64,000 bases of DNA, taken from assembly GCA_905181965.1 (NCBI GenBank), contig CAJIZY010000005.1, positions 1 to 64,000 of the forward strand, given 5' to 3'. The stretch comes from Akkermansiaceae bacterium (GTDB taxonomy: Bacteria; Verrucomicrobiota; Verrucomicrobiia; Verrucomicrobiales; Akkermansiaceae). Made by a program: the position numbers and the translations under genes. Shown piece by piece: positions 18,611 to 26,293 of this stretch. Every line of letters begins with the position of its first letter. The first letter of the stretch is position 1. The notes beneath the pieces were generated by a model. The model searched no databases, was not told the DNA's origin, and saw nothing but the letters and a program-made list of their open reading frames with translations.

Positions 18611-19381
18611 ATGAACTTCGTTCGAATTTTCATCTTTTTAACTATCTCACTCCACGCAGAAACTGTTCGCAATCTCAAGTATGATTCGAAGCACGAGCGA
18701 AACACTCTCGATTTCTATCCCTCGCTCAAAAAGGGAGAAAAACCCGCGCCCGTCTTCGTTTGGTTCCACGGCGGGGGATTCCGTAATGGGGATAAAAACC
18801 AGATTGAAAAATATGGCCGTCCCACTTTAGAAAAATACCAGAAGGCCGGTTATGCCGTCGTAAGTTGCAACTATCCATTCCTCGGTAAAGACATGGAATA
18901 TCGCGATATCGTGGATCACTGCGGAAGAGCCGTAAAATTTGTGCGCTCTCAATCAAAGAATTGGAATATCGATCCAAACCGACTTGCCTGTGGAGGTGTC
19001 TCAGCCGGAGCTCTCATCAGCCAATTTCTCGGTTATCACGACGACCTTGCAGACCCGGAAGCAAAAGACCCCATCGACAAACTGAGCTCTCGTCCCGGCG
19101 TCGTCGTTGGCGTGATGCAACCAATTGGGACGAAAGACTTCGCGCTAGGTTTTATGGAGAAAGGTGAAGCTCCACTTTTCCTCTACTCGAACGCGAGACC
19201 CAGCGACTTCATTCATCCACCCAAGCAACTTGAACTCATTCGGGACAAAGCAAAATCGCTGGACATTCCGGTGGAAGCCTATGGCGGCCCGCGCAACAAA
19301 CTTCCCCAAGTGAAAAAAGGGGAGAACTGGATCGACCTTCAACTGAAATTCTGCAACGAGCACCTTAAGGTAGGTTCTTAG
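18611..19381 (+). CDS. Exported alpha/beta hydrolase (esterase/lipase-like)
   Basis: A signal peptide (residues 1-16) is followed by an alpha/beta hydrolase of the HSL/carboxylesterase kind. The oxyanion-hole motif is FVWFHGGGFRNG (about residue 52) and the nucleophile elbow is GGVSAGALIS (about 133), with Ser135 as the probable nucleophile. The catalytic acid and histidine are less clear because the C-terminal region is short and no obvious D-x-x-H is visible. Homologues are often found with polysaccharide-degradation genes, where they deacetylate glycans. The gene is divergent from the cytochrome-type gene at 18531, with about 80 bp between them. Confidence 0.8.
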   Translation: MNFVRIFIFLTISLHAETVRNLKYDSKHERNTLDFYPSLKKGEKPAPVFVWFHGGGFRNGDKNQIEKYGRPTLEKYQKAGYAVVSCNYPFLGKDMEYRDIVDHCGRAVKFVRSQSKNWNIDPNRLACGGVSAGALISQFLGYHDDLADPEAKDPIDKLSSRPGVVVGVMQPIGTKDFALGFMEKGEAPLFLYSNARPSDFIHPPKQLELIRDKAKSLDIPVEAYGGPRNKLPQVKKGENWIDLQLKFCNEHLKVGS

Positions 19382-19492
19382 CTCTTCGCCCATTACCGAC
19401 GCCACACATCGTGTGTGAGAATGACCGATGGCCTTTTTTCGAGAATCGCAGGAAAACGAAAGGCCAACTCCTCAGCCGCGTATGCTTGTTCT

Positions 19493-20068
19493 ATGAGATA
19501 TTTCCTCTATTTACTTTTTACTTTCACGGCCTTTGGCAGCGATTCATTATTCAATGGCAAGGACCTCACTGGCTGGAAATCAGATGCCAAGGGCGACTTT
19601 GCTTACTGGACCGCCAAAGATGGCGTTCTTCACTGTCAGTCTGGCCCCAAGAAAAAAGGCTCCGTTCTTTGGACCACTAAAGAATTCCAAGACTTCACTC
19701 TCACTCTGGAATACAAACTCGGTCATGGTACTATCGACTCAGGTGTGATGTTGAAAAAAAACCACGATCAAATTCAGATCGGCATCTCCGGCTCACTAAA
19801 GCGTGACCTTACCGCTTCTCCCTACATTCCAGGAAAAGGCTACCCCGTCGAAGGCAAGGAAGCGATTGCCACTGTGAAACCCGAGGATTGGAACATTCTT
19901 AAGATTGTAGTAAAGGGAAGCACCTATAACACCTGGCTCAACGGGGTTAAAGGGGTCACCTATGATTCAAAAACCGCGATCGAAAAAGGCCCCCTCGGCC
20001 TCCAACTTCACGGGGGTCGCGATATGTCGATCTCTTTTCGAAAGATTGAGATCATCGAGCAGAAATAA
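19493..20068 (+). CDS. Secreted DUF1080 protein (3-keto-disaccharide hydrolase-like)
   Basis: The DUF1080 concanavalin-like fold is marked by SLFNGKDLTGWKSDAKGDF at the start, DFTLTLEYKLGHGTIDSGV in the middle and IEKGPLGLQLHGGRDMSISF near the end. Some family members have been shown to hydrolyse or lyse 3-keto-glycosides; others are uncharacterised. I chose the ATG at 19493 because it begins a normal signal peptide (MRYFLYLLFTFTAFG). An earlier in-frame start at 19415 would put charged residues before it. It lies after the esterase gene on the same strand and near a sugar isomerase-like gene, which fits sugar breakdown. Confidence 0.85.
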   Translation: MRYFLYLLFTFTAFGSDSLFNGKDLTGWKSDAKGDFAYWTAKDGVLHCQSGPKKKGSVLWTTKEFQDFTLTLEYKLGHGTIDSGVMLKKNHDQIQIGISGSLKRDLTASPYIPGKGYPVEGKEAIATVKPEDWNILKIVVKGSTYNTWLNGVKGVTYDSKTAIEKGPLGLQLHGGRDMSISFRKIEIIEQK

Positions 20069-20139
20069 AGAAGTCATCCTCTAGCTATCCAAATCAGCTC
20101 TAGGAAAATCGATCGCCTGCCTCAGGGGCATCACTCCAC

Positions 20140-20176
20140 AAAAAAAGCCCCTGGAAATTTATTCCAGAGACTTTTT
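20140..20176. terminator. Bidirectional Rho-independent terminator
   Basis: An imperfect stem of about 11 bp (AGCCCCTGGAA with TTCCAGAGACT, containing wobble pairs) is flanked by a run of A on the left and TTTTT on the right. It therefore reads as a terminator on both strands, between the convergent DUF1080 and sugar isomerase-like genes. Confidence 0.8.
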
Positions 20177-20191
20177 CTGATTCTAGATTCC

Positions 20192-21076
20192 CTAAACCGT
20201 ACAGATATCGATTGCCTGTTTAAGAGAGGTCAAAGGGTCATTTTTCGGTCTGAATTCCTGACCGAGATATCCTTTGTAACCCAGCTTCGCTAGGGCTTTG
20301 CAGATGCCCACATAATTTAATTCCTGGGTATCATCAATCTCGTTACGCCCTGGAACACCTGCGGTGTGGAAGTGTGAAATGGCATCAATGTGCTTACTGA
20401 AAGTTGCAATGCAATCGCCCTCCATAATCTGCATGTGGTAGATATCATACAAGAGCTTGAAGCGCTCAGAGCCGACTTCCTTGACGAGATCAGCGCCCCA
20501 CTGGGTGCGATCGCAAAGGTAATCCCTATGATCCTTTTTCGAGTTCAAGAGCTCCATCGAAATTGTAATGTTGTGCTTCTCGGCAATCGGCATGATTCGC
20601 TTCACCCCCTCGGCACAGTTTTTCAAACCCTCTTCGTCGGTGAGACCGCGACGATTTCCAGAGAAAGCGATCACCTGAGGAACATTCCCGGCTTTAGCTG
20701 CGAGAGGAATGATCTCTTCATAAATTTTCACGAGCGTATCGTGATTTTCCTTTTTCTCAAAAGAGGTTCCAATCCCACCAATTCCTTTGATAGGACGAGG
20801 GCGGCCCATCGCGCATTCAAGTCCGTGCTTGGCAACAGTTTCCCACTGATTAGGAAAAAGAATCTCGATCGACTCAATCCCCATCTTCTTTACCTCCACA
20901 CAGAACTGATCAAGCGGAATATTTCCAAAGCACCAATGACAAACTGAGTGCTTAAACTCGGCCCCGGCTTTCGCCGCATCTTCTTCAGCCGCTTTAACTT
21001 GTGCTCCCAGAGCAGAAAAAACGGCGGCAGTAGCAGCGCCACCCGAAAGGGCAGTAAGTGATTTTCTTCGATTCAT
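20192..21076 (-). CDS. Exported sugar phosphate isomerase/epimerase-like TIM-barrel protein
   Basis: The AP-endonuclease-2-like TIM barrel of the hydroxypyruvate isomerase/xylose isomerase type is recognisable from KHSVCHWCFGNIPLDQFC, KMGIESIEILFPN, ITISMELLNSKKDHRDYLCD, LLYDIYHMQIMEGD, ISHFHTAGVPGRNEIDDT and YLGQEFRP. The Glu, Asp/His, His and Glu metal ligands of the family appear present. Hydroxypyruvate isomerase activity is a plausible but untested assignment. The start at 21076 gives a twin-arginine-like signal (MNRRKSLTALSGGAATAA), so the enzyme is probably exported, as is usual in Verrucomicrobia. An in-frame start at 21133 would add 19 residues before this signal. DUF1501 ends 80 bp upstream on the same strand. 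Confidence 0.87.
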   Translation of the reverse strand: MNRRKSLTALSGGAATAAVFSALGAQVKAAEEDAAKAGAEFKHSVCHWCFGNIPLDQFCVEVKKMGIESIEILFPNQWETVAKHGLECAMGRPRPIKGIGGIGTSFEKKENHDTLVKIYEEIIPLAAKAGNVPQVIAFSGNRRGLTDEEGLKNCAEGVKRIMPIAEKHNITISMELLNSKKDHRDYLCDRTQWGADLVKEVGSERFKLLYDIYHMQIMEGDCIATFSKHIDAISHFHTAGVPGRNEIDDTQELNYVGICKALAKLGYKGYLGQEFRPKNDPLTSLKQAIDICTV

Positions 21077-21155
21077 AACTAAGTTTAATACAGGACAAGA
21101 AGCGGTTCTTTGTCGAGAAATGAAACTATTCATTTTGCGAAGGCCATCAAAGACC

Positions 21156-22601
21156 CTAAGCGAGGATTTCTTGGATCACCTTGCCATGAACGTCGGTCAA
21201 ACGGCGATCAATACTGTCCTTACGGAATACCAATTTCTCGTGATCAATCCCAAGTAAATGAAGAATGGTGGCATGAATATCATACACTTGCGTGGGATTT
21301 TTCCGGTCCGCTGGTTTGTAACCCCATTCATCACTCTCGCCATGAGTGACACCGCCGCGCACCCCACCCCCAGCAAGCCAGTTGGTGAATACGTGAGGAT
21401 TATGATCACGCCCTTTGCTTCCTTGCGTTGAAGGCATACGCCCAAATTCAGTAGTCCAAAGAATCACGGTATCTTCGAGCATTCCACGTTGTCTTAAATC
21501 CTTGATGAGGGCAGCTGTCCCAATTGCCATGCCCCGCGAAAGAGGTCCATGTTCACGTTCGATATCTTCGTGACTATCCCAATTACGCCGGGGAAAGCCG
21601 TTGTCATTGCCCGACCAGATCTGCACAAACTTTACTCCTCGCTCCAAAAGGCGACGCGCAGAAAGACATTTCCGGCCAAAGGCATCCGCCTCTTCCTTCC
21701 AATTAATTTCCTTTGGCCACTTTGTGCCATCAGGGGAAAGGCCATACATTGATTTGATATAATCTGGCTCCCTGGAGAGGTCGAGTGCTTCGGGCGCGGC
21801 CAGTTGCATTCGCGCCGCCAGTTCGTAGCTTTGGATCCTAGCCTCTAGACGCGAATCGCCGGAACGTTGTTCCGCATATTCCCGATTCAATTTCCCAAGC
21901 AAACTTCCGGCATCCTTCTCAGCTTGTGGCGTAAGATATTTTGCACCCTTGTAAGGGAAAAGGTGGGTGATGGGCTCGCTCGTTCCCGGGCGAATGATCG
22001 TTCCCTGATGAACAGTCGGCAAAAAAGCCGAAGCCCAATTCTTAGGTCCATTTGAAGCATATCCCCGATGGTCAGGAAGGACCACAAAAGTTGGCAAATT
22101 ATCGTTCAGGCTTCCTAGCCCATAACTGACCCACGACCCCATTCCCGGAAATCCAGGACGATCAAAACCCGTGGCTTGTAGGTAGGTTGCTTGGCTATGA
22201 ACTCCAGTCTTACCCGTCATATTATGAATAAAGGCCATCTCATCCACCACCTCGCCCAGGGGTGAAACAGTCTCTCCCAGCAACTTACCGCAAGCCCCAT
22301 GCAGAGCGAAGTCCCATACCGGTTTTTTCCAAGGACCTAGACCATTTTGAAAGGCTTCCACATGCTCTCCAAAATCCGATTTTTCACCGTGTCGCTTAAC
22401 CAACTCTGGCTTGTAATCAAAGAGATCAAGATGGCTCGCAGCACCAGCCATGAAGAGCTGAATCACCCTTTTCGCCTTGGGCCGATGGTGGGCTTCTTGC
22501 AAAACTCCGCCACCCTGGGCCTCGCCTCCAAGAAGAGATGACAAGGCGATCCCTCCGAGGCCGCCGCCGGATTGCCACAAGAAATCACGCCGGTTTGTCA
22601 T
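21156..22601 (-). CDS. DUF1501 family exported protein (Tat signal), second copy
   Basis: The protein begins MTNRRDFLWQSGGGLGGIAL, a twin-arginine signal. It then shows the DUF1501 landmarks KRVIQLFMAGAASHLDLFDY, FIHNMTGKTGVHSQATYLQ, VQIWSGNDNGFPRRNWDSHE, ILWTTEFGRMPSTQGSKGRD and VFTNWLAGGGVRGG. It is about 480 residues, longer than the copy at 11418 and from a different subgroup. The start at 22601 lies 4 bp beyond the stop of the upstream gene (22606), so the two are translationally linked. An earlier in-frame start at 22628 would overlap that gene and put extra residues before the Tat signal. The function is unknown. Confidence 0.9.
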   Translation of the reverse strand: MTNRRDFLWQSGGGLGGIALSSLLGGEAQGGGVLQEAHHRPKAKRVIQLFMAGAASHLDLFDYKPELVKRHGEKSDFGEHVEAFQNGLGPWKKPVWDFALHGACGKLLGETVSPLGEVVDEMAFIHNMTGKTGVHSQATYLQATGFDRPGFPGMGSWVSYGLGSLNDNLPTFVVLPDHRGYASNGPKNWASAFLPTVHQGTIIRPGTSEPITHLFPYKGAKYLTPQAEKDAGSLLGKLNREYAEQRSGDSRLEARIQSYELAARMQLAAPEALDLSREPDYIKSMYGLSPDGTKWPKEINWKEEADAFGRKCLSARRLLERGVKFVQIWSGNDNGFPRRNWDSHEDIEREHGPLSRGMAIGTAALIKDLRQRGMLEDTVILWTTEFGRMPSTQGSKGRDHNPHVFTNWLAGGGVRGGVTHGESDEWGYKPADRKNPTQVYDIHATILHLLGIDHEKLVFRKDSIDRRLTDVHGKVIQEILA

Positions 22602-22605
22602 CGCT

Positions 22606-25203
22606 TCAGTCCACGTAGGAAAACTCACTCATATTAAAAACTAATCTCACCAAGGCCGCCATACCATGGGAGTTGGCATAGTCCTCTAAAAGGCCTCGTT
22701 CTTCTAGTCTTACGGGCCTCCCAAGGGAACGTGCAATCAACTCACCCACCGGGTCATCCTTACCTTTCAAATCAACCGCAACATGCTCTGCCATGCGAAG
22801 AATAAAACGGTTGTTCAACATCGCAAGAGCTTGCAAAGAGGTCGTCGTTTCACTCCTCTTATCAACCAACAAGGAAGGGTCAGCACAATCTAGAGCATCC
22901 ATAAATGGCTGGGGTTGAGAGCGAACCAGAAAACGATAGACAGACCGACGGTGGGTCGCCGGATCATCAGGATCCGCTTTGTGATATTGGTAATGCGGAG
23001 AGTGCTGAGGCTTCTCAATAATAAAATCCTGAAAAGACGGGCCTCCCATTTTTAGGTTCATTTTCCCGGCCACCGAAAGGACGGTGTCCCGGACCACTTC
23101 TGCCTCAAGCCGTCTGCGATTTTGCCTCCAGAGAAATCGATTAGAGCCATCTACTGAAGCATTTTCAGGACGCCCCGAGCTTTTTTGACGATAGGTTTCG
23201 CTTAGGAGAATCATGCGATGAAGTCTTTTCAATGACCCACCACCATCACGAAATTCAACTGCTAACCAGTCGAGTAATTTGGGATGTGTCGGTTCTTCAC
23301 CGATCTGGCCAAAATCGTTGGCAGTCTCAACCAACCCGACTCCAAAGTGCTGTTGCCAAACCCGGTTAACAATACTTCGCCAAGTGAGCTTATTTTCGGG
23401 ATGAACCACCCAGTTGGCCAACGCAACCCTGCGATCTCCTTCCAAGTGATTCGCTGGGAGATCAAAGGAATTTAAGCCCTCCACAATTCCGGGAACCGGA
23501 GCAGGCCCTACTACATCAAGCGGACTAGTCACATCACCACGACTCAGGATACGGATCTCTCGTGGCTTTCCGTTCACATGCCCACGGCCCATGAAATTTC
23601 CATTTCCGTGATGGACCTTGGCCACGTAGACCCGTTTAAGTTTAGGGAGAGCCGAGACTTTTCTCTCCAATGCCTTCACCTCGTCAGCAATTTGCTTTTC
23701 CTTTTTTAATAGGCTTCCTGCATGCTGCTGCAGAAGGCGGTCATACCGCCCCCTCACTTTGGGATCAATTTTCGTAACCCCAGTGCCCGTTATGCCATCA
23801 ATCAGATTAGCACGACCCCACCGTGGCATGGCCTGAATAGAATCGAGCGCTTCCACTTTTTTCGGAATCAAAATTTTGTCCTTTGAAGTCACCTTCACCT
23901 CACTCAAAGCGAAGATCCAATCATTGCTCAAAGGTCCTCCGGTATGACGGCGACTCCACAACTTGGTCGCGACTACCCGAACAAAGCGAGCCCTCTTTCC
24001 CTGCCCCTTGATTACGATAGGCCCTGCTCCTGGGCGGGGGAAGTCGGCCCCGGTTTGATCCGCTAAAATTGATTTAGCACCAAATTCCTGGTCATCAGAA
24101 ACTTCGACGCGGAAACGATGGGGAAATCCAAAATTTGGAAATCCATACTCATCAGTAGGAAAAATCTCTACTTTCCCCAATGGCAATGAACTTCCCAAAT
24201 CGACCTGCACCCACTTCACCGTATCCTGTTTGGCTGAAACCTGACTGTGGTATCCATATCGATCTGATCGTTTGCCCTCAGATCCAGTGACCAATTTCTC
24301 GAGCTCTTTCAGCTCAGGGGTTTTAGCCACTTCAATATTAGCTCGAACTTTTGTTAACTTAGATTGCTTCGCTGAGATCTGCGCTACCAGGTTCGCTCGC
24401 TTTTGCATGACCGCCGGATCCACGTCATACTCACGGTCGGATCGGTCAAGAGCCGCGAAAATCGATTGTAAGGAATAGTAGTCCTTCATCGTCACCGGAT
24501 CCGCCTTGTGGTCGTGACACTGGGCGCATTGCACCGTGAACGAACAGAAAGTCGTCATGACTGCGGTCACCATATCGTCACGGTCCAGATGACGCGCTAC
24601 CTTCCCATCGATTTTGCTCTCGGGAACCTCGGCATGTCCAATGAGATCCCACGGCCCCGCAGCCAGAAATCCAGTGGCCTCAATCCCATCGCGGTGATGA
24701 GGCAAAAGCCTATCTCCGGCGATCTGCTCCCTTACAAATTGCGCGTAGGGCTTATCCTCGTTGAGTGCGCGGATGACGTAATCTCGATAAGGCCAAGCAT
24801 GGTTTCGGGGCTGGTCTTTATCATATCCGTGAGTCTCTCCGAAATGGACCACATCCAACCAGTGACGCGCCCAGCGTTCACCATATCGAGGTGAAGCCAA
24901 AAGCTCATCCACCAGCTCTGGGTAGGCCTCGGGGCTTTCGTCTCTTACAAAGGTATCCATCCTTTTTGGCGAAAGAGGCATTCCCCAAAGATCGAATGCC
25001 AAACGACGCGCCAACACCCGCTTTTCTGCAGCACCTGAAGAAACAATCCCGAGTCGCTTCTGCTGCGCCTGAATAAAACGATCAACAATCGCTTTATCTG
25101 CCCCGGCCGGGACCTCGGGACGCTCAAGGGGCCGCATTGACCACCAGACTCCTTGACCATTCAAGCCAATCAGAGTCATGAGAAGAACAAAGGCAAAGCG
25201 CAT
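22606..25203 (-). CDS. DUF1549/DUF1553 (PSCyt2/PSD1) protein with internal discoidin-like domain
   Basis: Exported protein of about 865 residues with a signal peptide (MRFAFVLLMTLIGLNG). PSCyt2/DUF1549 covers about residues 35-260 with LARRLAFDLWGMPLSP and one heme-type motif in QCAQCHDHKADPVTMKDYY. A coiled stretch leads into a discoidin (F5/8 type C)-like segment at about 320-440 (VKWVQVDLGSSLPLGKVEIF, then RARFVRVVATKLW), a fold that often binds carbohydrate. PSD1/DUF1553 follows (about 600-850) with RVALANWVVHPENKLTWRSI and RRRLEAEVVRDTVLSVAGKM. It is paired with the DUF1501 gene immediately downstream. The start at 25203 is chosen for its signal peptide; a TTG at 25218 is the alternative. 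Confidence 0.88.
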   Translation of the reverse strand: MRFAFVLLMTLIGLNGQGVWWSMRPLERPEVPAGADKAIVDRFIQAQQKRLGIVSSGAAEKRVLARRLAFDLWGMPLSPKRMDTFVRDESPEAYPELVDELLASPRYGERWARHWLDVVHFGETHGYDKDQPRNHAWPYRDYVIRALNEDKPYAQFVREQIAGDRLLPHHRDGIEATGFLAAGPWDLIGHAEVPESKIDGKVARHLDRDDMVTAVMTTFCSFTVQCAQCHDHKADPVTMKDYYSLQSIFAALDRSDREYDVDPAVMQKRANLVAQISAKQSKLTKVRANIEVAKTPELKELEKLVTGSEGKRSDRYGYHSQVSAKQDTVKWVQVDLGSSLPLGKVEIFPTDEYGFPNFGFPHRFRVEVSDDQEFGAKSILADQTGADFPRPGAGPIVIKGQGKRARFVRVVATKLWSRRHTGGPLSNDWIFALSEVKVTSKDKILIPKKVEALDSIQAMPRWGRANLIDGITGTGVTKIDPKVRGRYDRLLQQHAGSLLKKEKQIADEVKALERKVSALPKLKRVYVAKVHHGNGNFMGRGHVNGKPREIRILSRGDVTSPLDVVGPAPVPGIVEGLNSFDLPANHLEGDRRVALANWVVHPENKLTWRSIVNRVWQQHFGVGLVETANDFGQIGEEPTHPKLLDWLAVEFRDGGGSLKRLHRMILLSETYRQKSSGRPENASVDGSNRFLWRQNRRRLEAEVVRDTVLSVAGKMNLKMGGPSFQDFIIEKPQHSPHYQYHKADPDDPATHRRSVYRFLVRSQPQPFMDALDCADPSLLVDKRSETTTSLQALAMLNNRFILRMAEHVAVDLKGKDDPVGELIARSLGRPVRLEERGLLEDYANSHGMAALVRLVFNMSEFSYVD

Positions 25204-25244
25204 CACATTCAATACCAAAGCAGCTAAAGCAATCGGAATAAACC

Positions 25245-25273
25245 AAAAAACGTAAGACCTTCAGGCCTTACGT
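25245..25273 (-). terminator. Rho-independent terminator after the PEP-CTERM gene
   Basis: Minus-strand hairpin: ACGTAAG pairs with CTTACGT and two inner G-C pairs close a four-base loop. TTTTTT follows. It lies about 30 bp downstream of the stop of the PEP-CTERM gene at 25302 and just before the next minus-strand gene starts. Confidence 0.9.
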
Positions 25274-25301
25274 CTTGAAAATCTCGTGTTCAAAAAGGCG
25301 C

Positions 25302-26114
25302 TTACTTCCGACGACGGAAGCAAAGCAGACCCAGCCCTGTAAGCCCAAGAAGAGCCGAAGAAGGCTCCGGGATGGTAGCGGTGGTCAAACCACCAAAGTC
25401 AGCGATAACATCGATAGTGAGCGCCAGTCCAGCAGCAGTCTGCGCAGTGAACTCTCCAGTTGGACGAGGATCATCGTCAAGATTGAGAAGGAGCCGGGGA
25501 GCTGGAAAAGTATCAACTCCGGCTGAAGCCGGATCTCCTGGTGCAGCACCAGTTTCCCAGTAAGCCGCTAGGATATCCCCACCGATAGTCGCGAGGACAT
25601 TTCCTCCACCAACACTGGCAGTTCCTGTTCCGAGACCATTGAAGTCCCCGCCCGCGTTGGTGTCAAAAAAATCATAGGCTCCGGCTGGGATTCCTAGAAC
25701 AACCGAGCCGGCCGGCGTAATAGTGGTCTCATTCCCAGCAACAGACTTATTATTAGTCGCCGATCCAGTGTGCCATCCCATGCGATTGCCTGCATTTCGA
25801 GCTGTATAACTGGTGAAATTCAGCACCGGAATGTTAAGACCGTTATAACCATCAGCATTTCCACTGGCATATGCAGAACTCGAAAGAGAGCGTCCGATGA
25901 TGACAAGATCTACGCCATTAAGGGCCGATTGAGTGCCCGGAGCGTTGAAATTTGAGAAATCTCCAGCTGCGGTGACATTAGCATCCGAGTAATTCGCGGC
26001 TAAAAAGGCTTCAATTTCGGAGGTGTCCGATGCCGAAACCAGGATATTCGCAGCAGACGCGCAACCGGTAGTGGCTGCGAATGCAACGAGTAAGAATGAT
26101 CTAGAGTTTTTCAT
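25302..26114 (-). CDS. PEP-CTERM domain-containing secreted protein
   Basis: A signal peptide (residues 1-21) and a C-terminal sorting signal (IPEPSSALLGLTGLGLLCF followed by RRRK) define a PEP-CTERM protein. Such proteins are cleaved by exosortase and usually end up in the outer envelope or exopolysaccharide matrix. The middle, about 210 residues rich in Gly, Ala, Ser, Asn and Asp, resembles no family I know. It has a possible ThuA/glutamine-amidotransferase-like feel (VDLVIIGRSLSSSAYASG, IPVLNFTSYTARNAGNRMGW), which is only a suggestion. It has its own terminator and is divergent from the giant surface protein gene. No exosortase gene is in this window. Confidence 0.85.
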   Translation of the reverse strand: MKNSRSFLLVAFAATTGCASAANILVSASDTSEIEAFLAANYSDANVTAAGDFSNFNAPGTQSALNGVDLVIIGRSLSSSAYASGNADGYNGLNIPVLNFTSYTARNAGNRMGWHTGSATNNKSVAGNETTITPAGSVVLGIPAGAYDFFDTNAGGDFNGLGTGTASVGGGNVLATIGGDILAAYWETGAAPGDPASAGVDTFPAPRLLLNLDDDPRPTGEFTAQTAAGLALTIDVIADFGGLTTATIPEPSSALLGLTGLGLLCFRRRK

Positions 26115-26293
26115 TTTCGATATTGATTAAGGGGGAGACATAGCAGCCAGCTGATAATCATCAATAACAAAAGTATTTCATTTTATTCCACGACTAATAC
26201 CAGAGATTGGCTCTTCTGGATCAATGGTTTTTATGTTACACTTATCGACCGGGGTGGTTCGTACAATTCCTCGGTGCGCTTTGCACACACACT

